64,000 nt of DNA, taken from Archivesica marissinica (taxonomy: Eukaryota; Mollusca; Bivalvia; Venerida; Vesicomyidae). Position numbers and translations under genes: made by a program. The DNA is taken from positions 27,711,051 through 27,775,050 of the forward strand of contig CM026401.1 of assembly GCA_014843695.1 (NCBI GenBank), given 5' to 3'. Of the stretch, positions 26,401 to 38,520 are shown one piece after another. Positions within the stretch are counted from its first letter, which is position 1. Each line of letters opens with the position of its first letter. The notes under the pieces were generated by a model. The model was not told where the DNA came from and did no database searches. It saw only the letters and a program-made list of their open reading frames with translations.

Positions 26401-29400
26401 CAATACATTACATACTACAGAGTAACCAATACATTACAAACAACAGAGTAACCAGCACATTACATACTACAGAGTAACCAATACATTACAAACTACAGAG
26501 TAACCAATACATTACATACTACAGAGAACCAATACATTACATTCTACAGAGTGACCAATACATTACAAACTACAGAGTGACCATCACATTACATACTACA
26601 GATTGACAAGTACATAACAAACTACAGAGTGACCAACACGTTACTTACTACAGATTGACAAGTACATAGCAAACTACAGAGTGACCAATGCATTACATAC
26701 TACAGAGTGACCAATACATTACATACTACAGAGTAACCAATACACTACATACTACAGAGTGACCAATACCTTACAAACTACAGAGTGACCAAGACATTAC
26801 AAACTACAGAGTGACCAGTACATTACATACTACAGAGTGACCAATACACTACATACTACAGAGTAACCAATACACTACATACTACAGAGTGACCAATACA
26901 TTACAAAATACAGAGTGACCAGTACATTACAAACTAAAAAGTGACCAACACATTACATACTACAGATTGACAAGTACATCGCAAACTACCTAGTGACCAA
27001 CACATTACATACTACAGATTGACAAGTACATAACAAACTACAGAGTGACCAACACATTACATACTACAGATTGACAAGTACATCGCAAACTACCTAGTGA
27101 CCAACACATTACATACTACAGAGTGACCAACACATTACATACTACAGAGTGACCAATACATTACAAAATACAGAGTGACCAGTACATTACAAACTAAAAA
27201 GTGACCAACACATTACATACTACAGATTGACAAGTACATCGCAAACTACCTAGTGACCAACACATTACATACTACAGATTGACAAGTACATAACAAACTA
27301 CAGAGTGACCAACACATTACATACTACAGATTGACAAGTACATAACAAACTACAGAGTGACCAACACGTTACATACTACAGATTGACAAGTACATAGCAA
27401 AGTACAGAGTGACCAACACGTTGCATACTATAGATTGACAAGTACATAACAAACTACAGACTGACCAAGACATAACATACTACAGACTGGCCAAAACATA
27501 ACAAACTACAGCGTGACCAGTACATACCAAAATACAGAGTAAGCAATATATTACAACTACAGGACAAGGACATTACATACTACAGACTGACCAATACATT
27601 ACATACTACAGAATAACCAGTACGTTACATTCTACAGAGTAACAAATACATTACAAACTACAGAATGGCCAATACATTACATACTACAGAGTGACCAGTA
27701 CATTTACAAACTACAGAGTGACCAATACATTACAATCTACAGAGTGACCAATACATTACATACTACAGAGTGACCAATACATTACATAGTACAGTGTGAC
27801 TAGGATATTACATACTACAGAGTGACTAGGATATTTCATACTACAGAGTGACCAATACATTACAAACTACAGAGTGACCAATACATTACATACCACAGAG
27901 TAACCAATACATTACATACTACAGAGTGACTAGGATATTACATACTACAGAGTGACTAGGATATTACATACTACAGAGTGACCAATACATTACATACTAC
28001 AGAGTGACCAATACATTACAAACGACAGAGTGACCAATACAATACATACTACAGAGTGACCAATATATTACAAACTACAGAGTGACTAATACAATACATA
28101 CTACAGAGTGACCAATATATTACAAACTACAGAGTGACTAATACAATACATACTACAGAGTGGCCAATATATTACATACTATTAGTGACCAATACATTAC
28201 ATACTACAGAGTGACCAATACATTACATACTACAGAGTGACTAGGATATTACATACTACAGAGTGCCCAGTACATTACATACTACAGAGTGACCAATACA
28301 CTACATACTACAGAGTAACCAATACACTACATACTACAGAGTGACCAATACATTATCAACTACAGAGTGACTAGTACATTACAAACTACAGAGTGACCAA
28401 CACGTTACATACTACAGATTGACAAGTACATAACAACCTACAGAGTGACCAACACGTTACATACTACAGATTGACAAGTACATAGCAAACTACAGAGTGA
28501 CCAACACGTTGCATACTACAGATTGACAAGTACGTAACAAACTACAGACTGACCAAGACATAACATACTACAGACTGGCCAAAACATAACAAACTACAGC
28601 GTGACCAGTACATACCAAAATACAGAGTAAGCAATATGTTACAACTACAGGACAAGGACATTACATACTACAGACTTACCAATACATTACAAACTACATC
28701 GTGACCAGTACATTACAAACTACAGCGTGACCAGTACATTACAAACCACAGAGTAACAAGTACATTACAAACTACAGAGTGACAAATACATTACAAACTA
28801 CAGAGTAACCGGGACATTACATACTACATAGTAACCAATACATTACAAACTACAGAGTAACCAATACATTACATACTACAGAGTAACCAATACATTACAT
28901 ACTACATAGTGACCAATACATTACATACTACAGAGTAACCAATACATTACAAACCACAGAGTAACAAGTACATTACAAACTACAGAGTGACAAATACATT
29001 ACAAACTACAGAGTAACCGGGACATTACATACTACATAGTAACCAATACATTACAAACTACAGAGTAACCAATACATTACATACTACAGAGTAACCAATA
29101 CATTACATACTACATAGTGACCAATACATTACATACTACAGAGTGACCAATACATTACATACTACAGAGTAACCAATACATTACAAACTACATAGTGACC
29201 AATACATTACATACTACAGAGTGACCAATACATTACAAACTACAGAGTGACCAATACATTACAAACTACAGAGTGACCAATACATTACATACTACAGAGT
29301 GACTAGGATATTACAAACTACAGAGTGACCAATACATTACATACTACAGAGTGACTAGGATATTACATATTACAGAGTGACCAATACATTGCATACTACA

Positions 29401-30184
29401 GAGTGACCAGGATATTACAAACTACAGAGTGACTAGGATATTACATACTACAGAGTGACTAGGATATTACATACTACAGAGTGACCAATACATTGCATAC
29501 TACAGAATGACCAATACATTACGAACTACAGAGTGACCAATACATTACAAACTACAGAGTGACCAATACATTACATACTACAGAGTGACTAGGATATTAC
29601 AAACTACAGAGTGACCAATACATTACATACTACAGAGTGACTAGGATATTACATACTACAGAGTGACCAATACATTACATATTACAGAGTGACCAATACA
29701 TTACATACTACAGAGTGACCAGGATATTACATACTACAGAGTGACTAGGATATTACATACTACAGAGATACCAATACATTACATACTACAGAGTGACCAG
29801 TACATTACAAACTACAGAGTGACCAGAACATTACATACTACAGAGTGACCAGTATCTTAAAAATTACAGAGTGACCAGTACATTACATACTGCAGACTGA
29901 CCAAGACATTACAAACTACAGAGTGACCAGTACATTACATACTACTTACTGACCAAGACATTATAAACTACAGAGTGACATATACATTACATACTACAGA
30001 CTGACCAAGACATTACAAACTACAGAGTAACCAGTACATTACATACTACAGACTGACCAAGACATTACATACTACAGAGTAACCAAATACACTACATACT
30101 ACATATTGACCAATACATTACAAACTACAGACTGACCAAGACATTACAAACTACAGACTGACCAGTACATTACAAACTACCGAG
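14430..30184. repeat. Large 26-bp satellite array, about 600 copies
   Basis: The whole block is a 26-bp tandem repeat; a typical core is CATTACATACTACAGAGTGA, followed by CCAATA, CCAGTA or a similar linker. Variation is concentrated at a few positions: TAC/AAC before TACAGAG, GTGACC/GTAACC, and AAT/AGT. Block-wise duplications are visible: about 387 bp apart near 15007/15394, about 1.0 kb apart near 17401/18413, 3.3 kb apart for 16778/20099, and 3.7 kb apart for 22033/25732. A rare composite of variants (a GACTGGCCAAAACATAAC unit, then GCGTGACCAGTACATACC) recurs near 17167, 22073, 22910, 24270, 25774, 27484 and 28574. ORFs at 16778, 17064, 20099 and 20385 are repeat read-through. Confidence 0.98.
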
Positions 30185-30927
30185 TAGCGACGATTAATTA
30201 TGGTATATCTTGACATATAGATTGTATTCTAGAAAGTGAGTCTCTTTGAAGTTTATCGAAACAGCAATAGAAATGTCTACAAATAGTCAAGTCTGTTTGT
30301 AGACTACCCATTGAACTGCAACAAGATGATCGGACTGAGGTGGAATAGTAAATGTGTTATATGAGACTACGCTGGTGGTTTCTATTGACAGTTGGACTTT
30401 ATTCGAAGGAGATGATCTTAAATACAGGTTTTGACTGTATTTCCTTTTACATACAGTCTCAAATATATCTCTTTGTTCCAAGTTGTAGACATCGAACACT
30501 GCATAAATATATCTGCATTCTGGACGCTTTGTTGACTCTTTATATACATATGCCAAGTGTTTAACCTGAATATCCACGGAAACCGTCGCCTAGCTAATCT
30601 GAGCACGATCAATATTGAGGCCCTGTCATCAGATGATAAATTAATCGTCATTTTGCATCATTGATAACGAATACCGTTCTAAAACCATTCAAATCAGACG
30701 AATATATTAGCCAATACAGGTCGATTCAGGTCTTCCATTTATCAAAATTCCTAATTTAGCTGGCAAATCATATTATTGAACGATTTACGCACTTCAATAT
30801 ATTCCTACACGTTTTAATTTCACTGTGAGTACTCTTATTGGCCTTTCGGTTGTATCTTCAGAAGGACACACATCTAAACAAGATTACGAATCCATTGATT
30901 TACAGAACTTGTATTCCTACGTGCTGT
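30185..30927. other. Spacer; weak ORF on minus strand
   Basis: No gene is secure. The minus-strand ORF at 30287-30577 (96 codons) ends with NTFTIPPQSDHLVAVQ, which faintly recalls the IPPxS segment between protease and reverse transcriptase in some LTR retrotransposons. No protease DSG or reverse transcriptase motif accompanies it, so I do not call an element. Opposite-strand ORFs are shadows. Confidence 0.4.
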
Positions 30928-31146
30928 GGAAGTCGTGATAGCGCAATGGAAGCGCGTTCGCTTCAGGTGTGAAAGGTTCCCACTGGAGCCGTTACTATTG
31001 TGCCATTAGGCAAGGCATTTAAATTCCAAATTGCCTCTTCTCTCGCCCTCGTGGCGATGGATTCCATCAGGAATGATGTCTCGAGCGTGATGATTATAAG
31101 TTGTAAGAACTTGTTTCGCAATGGAGCTAAAATAAATGTGTATATA
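30928..31146 (+). mobile_element. tRNA-derived SINE, family 1
   Basis: Starts GGAAGTCGTGATAGCGCAAT with an A-box region, then has the body marker AGGCAAGGCATTTAAATTCC and ends in TTTCGCAATGGAGCTAAAAT. The B box is eroded here (the GTTCGAGCC core is missing after AAAGGTTCCC), so this copy is probably transcriptionally dead. No clear target-site duplication was found. Confidence 0.86.
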
Positions 31147-31189
31147 ACTATGTTGTGACAATAGACAGTAACCGAAAGTAACCACTTTG

Positions 31190-31440
31190 TTGGCTGTCAG
31201 ATCAGCGCAGTGGTTAGCGTGCTCGCTTCTCACCAATGCAACCCGGGTTCGATCCTCCGACTGGGAAATATGTGAGATGGTATGGTGGTCGCCAGATCGG
31301 ACGGGTGGGTTTTCTCCGGGTACTCCGGTTTCCTCCAACAGTAATGACAACATTTACGCTTTCATCCGCGCCAACGAGAATGATTAATATAAGTTGTTAG
31401 AACATGCTTCGGATTCACTGTAAAATAAATTAAGTGTAAA
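31190..31440 (+). mobile_element. tRNA-derived SINE, family 2
   Basis: The head contains CAGCGCAGTGGTTAGCGTG (A box) and CCCGGGTTCGATCCTCC (B box), both close to Pol III consensus. The middle, with GGTTTTCTCCGGGTACTCCG, is unlike family 1. The tail ATTAATATAAGTTGTTAGAA, however, closely resembles that of family 1, suggesting mobilisation by the same partner LINE. It sits about 45 bp downstream of a family 1 copy in the same orientation. ORFs at 31006-31387 come from these SINEs. Confidence 0.88.
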
Positions 31441-31692
31441 CAAAAACCACGTTGTACTTTATGTACCTTTGCAATAATTTGTTTGATTTAATAATATTTT
31501 ATTGCATTTTTTCACACATTACATTACAATTATGCCATGGACGTACCGGTATTCGGTCACCGAACGGTTTGAATATGAAAAACTTCTAGTCAGTCTCTTT
31601 TATAATAGATGCAAGAAGTGTGACCATTCTTGCATTTGACTAAATTAGCTCAGATTGTTTTAAAATAAAACCACAATTTCACTCTGACCTGA
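31441..31692. other. Short spacer, nothing recognised
   Basis: About 250 bp of AT-rich sequence between SINE family 2 and the 61-bp array, without motif or ORF worth naming. Confidence 0.5.
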
Positions 31693-33968
31693 GCTTCGGA
31701 CACCAATCAAATGGCATCTACCAGAAATGTATTGTAGCATGATTGACACGTAACCTTATAAAGCCAATCAAATGTCATCTACAAGAAATGTATTGTAGCA
31801 TGATTGACACGTAACCTTATAAAGCCAATCAAATGTCATCTACAAGAAATGTATTGTAGCATGATTGACACGTAACCTTATAAAGCCAATCAAATGTCAT
31901 CTACAAGAAATGTATTGTAGCATGATTGACACGTAACCTTATAAAGCCAATCAAATGTCATCTACAAGAAATGTATTGTAGCATGATTGACACGTAACCT
32001 TATAAAGCCAATCAAATGTCATCTACAAGAAATGTATTGTAGCATGATTGACACGTAACCTTATAAAGCCAATCAAATGTCATCTACAAGAAATGTATTG
32101 TAGCATGATTGACACGTAACCTTATAAAGCCAATCAAATGTCATCTACAAGAAATGTATTGTAGCATGAAAAAAATGTCATCTACCAGAAATGTATTGTA
32201 GCATGATTGACACGTAACCTTGTAAAGCCAATCAAATGTCATCTACCAGAAATGTATTGTAACATGATTGACACGTAACCTTGTAAAGCCAATCAAATGT
32301 CATCTACCAGAAATGTATTGTAGCATGATTGACACGTAACTTTGTAAAGCCAATCAAATGTCATCTACCAGAAATGTATTGTAGCATGAATAAAATGTCA
32401 TCTACCAGAAATGTATTGTAGCATGATTGACAGGTAACCTTGTAAAGCCAATCAAATGTCATCTACCAGAAATGCATTGTAGCATGATTGACACGTAACC
32501 TTGTAAAGCCAAACAAATGTCATCTACCAGAAATTTATTGTAACATGATTGACACGTAACCTTGTAAAGCCAATCAAATGTCATCTACTAGAAATGCATT
32601 GTAGCATGATTGACACGTAACCTTGTAAAGCCAATCAAATGTCATCTAACAGAAATGTATTGTAGCATGATTGACACGTAACCTTGTAAAGACAATCAAA
32701 TGTCATCTACCAAAAATGTATTGTAGCATGATTGACAGGTAACCTTGTAAAGCCAATCAAATGTCATCTACCAGATATGTATTGTAGCATGATTGACAGG
32801 TAATCTTGTAAAGCCAATCAAATGTCATCTACCAGAAATGTATTGTAGCATGATTGACACGTAACCTTGTAAAGCCAAACAAATGTCATCTACCAGAAAT
32901 GTATTGTAGCATGATTGACACGTAACCTTGTAAAGCCAATCAAATGTCATCTACCAGAAATGTATTGTAGCATGATTGATACGTAACCTTGTAAAGCCAA
33001 TCAAATGTCGTCTACCAGAAATGTATTGTAGCATGATTGACACGTAACCTTGTAAAGCCAAACAAATGTCATCTACCAGAAATGTATTGTAACATGATTG
33101 ACACGTAACCTTGTAAAGCCAATCAAATGTCATATACCAGAAATGTATTGTAGCATGATTGACACGTAACCTTGTAAAGCCAATCAAATGTCATCTACCA
33201 GAAATGTATTGTAGCATGATTGACAGGTAACCTTGTAAAGCCAATCAAATGTCATCTACCAGAAATGTATTGTAGCATGATTGACACGTAACCTTGTAAA
33301 GCCAAACAAATGTCATCTACCAGAAATGTATTGTAACATGATTGACACGTAACCTTGTAAAGCCAATCAAATGTCATATACCAGAAATGTATTGTAACAT
33401 GATTGACACGTAACCTTGTAAAGCCAATCAAATGTCATATACCAGAAATGTATTGTAGCATGATTGACACGTAACCTTGTAAAGCCAATCAAATGTCATC
33501 TACCAGAAATGTATTGTAGCATGATTGACATGTCACCTTGTAAAGCCAAACAAATGTCATCTACCAGAAATGTATTGTAACATGATTGACACGTAACCTT
33601 GTAAAGCCAATCAAATGTCATATACCAGAAATGTATTGTAGCATGATTGACACGTAACCTTTTAAAGCCAATCAAATGTCATCTACCAGAAATGTATTGT
33701 AGCATGATTGACACGTAACCTTTTAAAGCCAATCAAATGTCATCTACCAGAAATGTATTGTAGCATGATTGACAGGTAACCTTGTAAAGCCAATCAAATG
33801 TCATCTATAAGAAATGTATTGTAGCATGATTGACACGTAACCTTGTAAAGACAATCAAATGTCATCTACCAGAAATGTATTGTAACATGATTGACACGTA
33901 ACCTTGTTGTCATCTACCAGAAATGTATTGTAGCATGATTGACACATAACCTTGTAAATCCAATCAGT
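31693..33968. repeat. 61-bp minisatellite, about 37 copies
   Basis: GCCAATCAAATGTCATCTAC recurs every 61 bp (31763, 31824, 31885). The first part (31763-32166) consists of identical copies carrying ACAAGAAATG and CTTATAAA. The remainder carries ACCAGAAATG and CTTGTAAA with many private substitutions. Two shortened units, near 32166 and 32387, share the junction TAGCATGAA(A/T)AAAATGTC and are about 221 bp apart, so a block containing the deletion was itself duplicated. The minus-strand ORF at 32951-33187 is repeat read-through. Confidence 0.97.
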
Positions 33969-34021
33969 TCACTCCCCTCATTACAAAAATAAACATGTTT
34001 ACGGTGTACGTGAATAAGACT

Positions 34022-34704
34022 GAACACAATCAATTCAATTCAATTCAACTTGTTTATTGCATAAAACATATACATGCTAAGAGCAAAGAATAAGTATGCA
34101 TAATTACATACATAGTAAATACATGCAATTTTACAGAAGAGTTATTCAAGTGTAAATGGAAAAAGAAACAATCATCAACATGAAGATATTTTCGAAAACA
34201 AATGTGAATATTGATCGGGTTTGTTTGGTCATTTCCGTGCTGACAGTTTTAGCGTCTACCATATAATCCAAATACCTGCTACTGACAAAAATGAGGTCAT
34301 TTGCAAACAAATTCGAAAACAGGTGATGTCCGGAAATAGGGTGATTGGTGATACATACAATGAAATACGTGGAAAACAATTAGAAATGAAATTAGGATTA
34401 ATTAGTATACGATTTAATCTTAAAACAAAGCAAATGAGGTATCCTACAAGTTATTACAACAATATTTACATCCCTCCACATCATTTCAACCTAAATTAAC
34501 AATGTTGGATGAACACTTTTTGTTATGTATGATCTTATGTAGAAAAAATAACACATACACACAATTAAGCTTCGTGATAAATATAACATATAAGGATTAT
34601 TAACGAAAAATAATTGAAAAAGTTAAATATAATGTTTGTGTATGTCGATCTATGCTTATACATGTATAATATTAAATATGGTCCGCTAGTGAGGATTAGT
34701 TCGG
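34022..34704 (-). other. Possible LINE 3' end (tail only); otherwise no gene
   Basis: Read on the minus strand, the segment ends AATAAACAAGTTGAATTGAA followed by short TTGAA repeats at 34028-34048. This has the look of a non-LTR retrotransposon 3' end with a simple-repeat tail. No reverse transcriptase motif was found upstream, and the ORFs at 34146-34379 (minus) and 34221-34499 (plus) are unrecognised, so this remains a weak suggestion. Confidence 0.3.
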
Positions 34705-35157
34705 AACTAATTAGTCCACCGTCTATAAACAACGAAATATATCTTCCTAAGAAGCAACACTATTACTAGCTTAGACTTGTCGACAGGTAACATTATAAGC
34801 ATCAAAAAGCATTATTTGTGATACTCCGACATTAATACCACGAATAAAGTGTTGCATTTATGAGAGGTTGCTATTCTTAATCACCCTATCAAATGTTAGC
34901 CTAAGTGGTCGTGAAATTGGACACACAATAATAATAAAAGAAATTTACATCAATGACTAGACGCAATTTGCGTATGGAATTGTTCATGAACTACATTTAA
35001 TGACTTCCGAGAGAACACTGGGTGTTTAACGTTGCTCCGTCTATGAACTACAAGTCTTGATTAACAATAAGTATATTTCTCTACTCATATATATCTCTGC
35101 TGCGAATCATGCTATCACTCTATATTCATTCATGATCGCGTTCATTGCTGCCATATA

Positions 35158-35216
35158 TTATATGCGCGAAAGGCCTGGAGTTCGAACCCCGCTGGAGCCG
35201 TTACGGTTGTGCCCAC
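35158..35216 (+). mobile_element. SINE family 1 fragment (B-box region)
   Basis: GGAGTTCGAACCCCGCTGGA followed by GCCGTTACGGTTGTGCCC matches the B box and following body of family 1. The A box and tail are absent. The ORF that starts at 35057 runs through it and is not a gene. Confidence 0.7.
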
Positions 35217-35253
35217 TAATATTTAGCAACAAGCTACCAAGTATATTACATAT

Positions 35254-35583
35254 CACCTCACATTACACCTCACATGACACCTCACCTCACATGACACCTC
35301 ACATGACACCTCACCTCACATGACACCTCACCTCACATGACACCTCACCTCACATGACACCTCACCTCACATGACACCTCACCTCACATGACACCTCACA
35401 TGACACCTCACATGACACCTCACCTCACATGACACCTCACCTCACATGACACCTCACCTCACATGACACCTCACCTCACATGACACCTCACCTCACATGA
35501 CACCTCACATGACACCTCACCTCACATGACACCTCACCTCACATACACCTCACATGACACCTCACATGACACCTCACATGACA
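35254..35583. repeat. 12-bp microsatellite-like array (CACCTCACATGA)
   Basis: Built from CACCTCACATGA and the shortened form CACATGACACCT. The unit number differs from the second duplication copy (37385-37611), showing rapid length change after duplication. Confidence 0.95.
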
Positions 35584-35617
35584 ATTGTTCTCCGCGGAAA
35601 GGACTTTTACCCTCATG

Positions 35618-36191
35618 AGCACGAGCAGTGTTATAACAGACAACTAGCTATACCGTACATAGTGTGGACTATCCGGATGTACATCTGCATGCTTTACCGT
35701 CAGGGCACGAGCAGTGTTATAACAGACAACTAACAGAAAACTAGCTATACCGTACATAGTGTGGACTATCCGGATGCACATCTGCATGCTTTACCGTCAG
35801 GGCACGAGCAGTGTTATAGCAGACAACTAGCTATACCGTACCGTACATAGTGTGGACTATGCGGATGTACATCTGCATGCTTTACCGTCAGGGCACGAGC
35901 AGTGTTATAGCAGACAACTAGCTATACCGTACCGTACATAGTGTGGACTATCCGGATGCACATTTGCATGCTTTACCGTCAGGGCACGAGCAGTGTAATA
36001 GCAGACAACTAGCTATACCGTACCGTACATAGTGTGGACTATCCGGATGTACATCTGCATGCTTTACCGTCAGGGCACGAGCAGTGTTATAGCAGACAAC
36101 TAGCCATACCGTACATAGTGTGGACTATCCGGATGTACATATGCATGCTTTACCGTCAGGGCACGAGCAGTGTTATAACAGACAACTAGCC
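35618..36191. repeat. Tandem repeat of 86-97 bp, about seven copies
   Basis: GGCACGAGCAGTGTTATA recurs at 35705, 35802, 35893, 35984, 36075 and 36161 (first partial at 35619). Length varies by an optional CCGTA duplication and an 11-bp insert. Each unit has GTGTGGACTATCCGGATG and TGCATGCTTTACCGTCAG. Confidence 0.94.
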
Positions 36192-36273
36192 AAAAACTGT
36201 TATAAATTGGAATCCAGAAAGCGGTCACATACCAGGCGATCATATATCAATAGTAAATATATAATATAAGTAT

Positions 36274-36714
36274 TAGGGAGGCAACGAATAGCTAGTATAC
36301 TATTCAAATATTCGGTCAGGTATTCAAATATTCGGTCAGGTATTCAAATATTCGGTCAGGTATTCAAATATTCGAATATTCGGTAGAATTCTATCAAAAA
36401 CTCAAAATCACTCAAACTCTTATAAAATTTGCCAAACTAACCTAATTTATGTTTTACGCGTAAATGCCATCTTCTTCAAATGATTATTCAGATTGATATT
36501 GTACCCGAATATTTAAAATCCAATTTGCATATATTACACCTAGCAGTTTTCTTATTCTCCGAGCGATTCAAGCATTTCCAAACGTGTGACTGAGCGGGTT
36601 GCATTTTTGAGGACAATATAATCTTCCCCCCCCCCCCCGAATATTCAAATAGTGGAATAGTATTCGGATATTCGGACATTTGAATGAATATTCTAATATT
36701 TGTTGCCATCCGTA
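36274..36714 (-). mobile_element. hAT-like non-autonomous element, copy 1
   Basis: The ends are TAGGGAGGCAACGAATA on the left and TATTTGTTGCCATCCGTA on the right, an imperfect inverted repeat of about 17 bp. Next to both ends are many ATTCGAATATT and ATTCAAATATT palindromic motifs, arranged on the left as about four 20-bp repeats (36300-36375). It encloses a short minus-strand BED-finger ORF. Target-site duplications of the usual 8 bp could not be confirmed, so the hAT assignment rests mainly on the BED finger. Confidence 0.6.
36488..36709 (-). pseudogene. BED-type zinc-finger fragment, transposase N-terminus
   Basis: The 73-codon minus-strand ORF contains SHVWKCLNR at about residues 41-49, followed by ARCNICKLDFKYSG at 56-69. 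A tryptophan-containing start, then CxxC, is the BED-finger pattern found at the N-terminus of hAT-family transposases, where it binds the transposon ends. The expected following HxxxH/C residues are missing because the ORF stops right after the CxxC half, so the finger is incomplete. No catalytic domain follows. A run of C on the plus strand (about 36626-36638) gives a GGGG stretch in the protein, which is atypical and suggests decay. Confidence 0.55.
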
Positions 36715-37288
36715 ATTAATTATATATTATTTGTAGTCAGCGTGGCAGTTCATCTCTGTATAGCAATTATATACCCCATTTTGTATAATATTTTCACAAT
36801 ATCGAAATTCGAACGTCTAAATCGTTCATTTAACTAACTAATTAGTCCACCGTCTATAAACAACGAAATATATCTTCCTAAGAAGCAACACTATTACTAG
36901 CTTAGACTTGTCGACAGGTAACATTATAAGCATCAAAAAGCATTATTTGTGATACTCCGACATTAATACCACGAATAAAGTGTTGCATTTATGAGAGGTT
37001 GCTATTCTTAATCACCCTATCAAATGTTAGCCTAAGTGGTCGTGAAATTGGACACACAATAATAATAAAAGAAATTTACATCAATGACTAGACGCAATTT
37101 GCGTATGGAATTGTTCATGAACTACATTTAATGACTTCCGAGAGAACACTGGGTGTTTAACGTTGCTCCGTCTATGAACTACAAGTCTTGATTAACAATA
37201 AGTATATTTCTCTACTCATATATATCTCTGCTGCGAATCATGCTATCACTCTATATTCATTCATGATCGCGTTCATTGCTGCCATATA

Positions 37289-37347
37289 TTATATGCGCGA
37301 AAGGCCTGGAGTTCGAACCCCGCTGGAGCCGTTACGGTTGTGCCCAC
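37289..37347 (+). mobile_element. SINE family 1 fragment, duplicate copy
   Basis: Identical to the fragment at 35158-35216, offset by 2131 bp. It was copied as part of the segmental duplication, not by a second retroposition. Confidence 0.7.
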
Positions 37348-37384
37348 TAATATTTAGCAACAAGCTACCAAGTATATTACATAT

Positions 37385-37611
37385 CACCTCACATTACACC
37401 TCACATGACACCTCACCTCACATGACACCTCACCTCACATGACACCTCACCTCACATGACACCTCACCTCACATGACACCTCACCTCACATGACACCTCA
37501 CCTCACATGACACCTCACCTCACATGACACCTCACATGACACCTCACCTCACATGACACCTCACATGACACCTCACCTCACATGACACCTCACATGACAC
37601 CTCACATGACA
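37385..37611. repeat. 12-bp array, second copy, shorter
   Basis: Same CACCTCACATGA-based array as at 35254-35583, about 100 bp shorter. Flanks are the same in both copies. Confidence 0.95.
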
Positions 37612-37647
37612 ATTGTTCTCCGCGGAAAGGACTTTTACCCTCATGAG

Positions 37648-38035
37648 CACGAGCAGTGTTATAACAGACAACTAGCTATACCGTACATAGTGTGGACTAT
37701 CCGGATGTACATCTGCATGCTTTACCGTCAGGGCACGAGCAGTGTTATAACAGACAACTAACAGAAAACTAGCTATACCGTACATAGTGTGGACTATCCG
37801 GATGCACATCTGCATGCTTTACCGTCAGGGCACGAGCAGTGTTATAGCAGACAACTAGCTATACCGTACCGTACATAGTGTGGACTATCCGGATGCACAT
37901 CTGCATGCTTTACCGTCAGGGCACGAGCAGTGTTATAGCAGACAACTAGCCATACCGTACATAGTGTGGACTATCCGGATGTACATATGCATGCTTTACC
38001 GTCAGGGCACGAGCAGTGTTATAACAGACAACTAG
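37648..38035. repeat. Tandem repeat of 86-97 bp, second copy, about five units
   Basis: The same units as in copy 1 of the segmental duplication but two fewer. First and last units match copy 1, so the loss is internal. Confidence 0.93.
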
Positions 38036-38119
38036 CCAAAAACTGTTATAAATTGGAATCCAGAAAGCGGTCACATACCAGGCGATCATATATCAATAGT
38101 AAATATATAATATAAGTAT

Positions 38120-38520
38120 TAGGGAGGCAACGAATAGCGAGTATACTATTCAAATATTCGGTCAGGTATTCAAATATTCGAATATTCGGTAGAATTCTAT
38201 CAAAAACTCAAAATCACTCAAACTCTTATAAAATTTGCCAAACTAACCTAATTTATGTTTTACGCGTAAATGCCATCTTCTTCAAATGATTATTCAGATT
38301 GATATTGTACCCGAATATTTAAAATCCAATTTGCATATATTACACCTAGCAGTTTTCTTATTCTCCGAGCGATTCAAGCATTTCCAAACGTGTGACTGAG
38401 CGGGTTGCATTTTTGAGGACAATATAATCTTCCCCCCCCCCCCCGAATATTCGAATAGTGGAATAGTATTCGGATATTCGGACATTTGAATGAATATTCG
38501 AATATTTGTTGCCATCCGTA
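38120..38520 (-). mobile_element. hAT-like non-autonomous element, copy 2
   Basis: Same ends and content as the element at 36274-36714, but with only about two of the ATTCGGTCAGG repeats near the left end. It was duplicated with the surrounding segment. Some right-end motifs read ATTCGAATA here instead of ATTCAAATA, so the two copies have begun to diverge. Confidence 0.6.
38294..38515 (-). pseudogene. BED-type zinc-finger fragment, second copy
   Basis: Predicts the same 73 residues as the ORF at 36488-36709, with the same incomplete BED finger (W and CxxC present, histidine half missing). Identity follows from the recent segmental duplication and is not in itself evidence of selection. Confidence 0.55.

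Larger units (their letters stand above)
34705..36835. repeat. Segmental duplication, copy 1 (2131 bp)
   Basis: Begins AACTAATTAGTCCACCGTCT and ends ATCGTTCATTTAAC before the second copy starts. It contains, in order, a unique part, a SINE fragment, a 12-bp array, an array of about 90-bp units, and a hAT-like element with a BED finger. The offset to copy 2 is exactly 2131 bp at the left end. Confidence 0.95.

Noticed and set aside
14430..30184. CRISPR array, because of a short unit repeated hundreds of times
   Set aside because: There is no alternation of constant repeat and unique spacer. Every base belongs to a 26-bp tandem unit, and the context is eukaryotic.
30287..30577. LTR retrotransposon protease to reverse transcriptase linker
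   Set aside because: Only one weak IPPxS-like motif was seen. There is no protease active site, polymerase motif or LTR nearby.
31006..31387. Opposing ORFs of 115 and 66 codons
   Set aside because: Both are made of SINE family 1 and 2 sequence, with Pol III boxes inside, so they are shadows of SINEs.
35057..35323. Duplicated ORFs at 35057 and 37188 as a conserved gene pair
   Set aside because: Identity comes from the recent segmental duplication. The ORFs run through a SINE fragment and into the CACCTCACATGA array.
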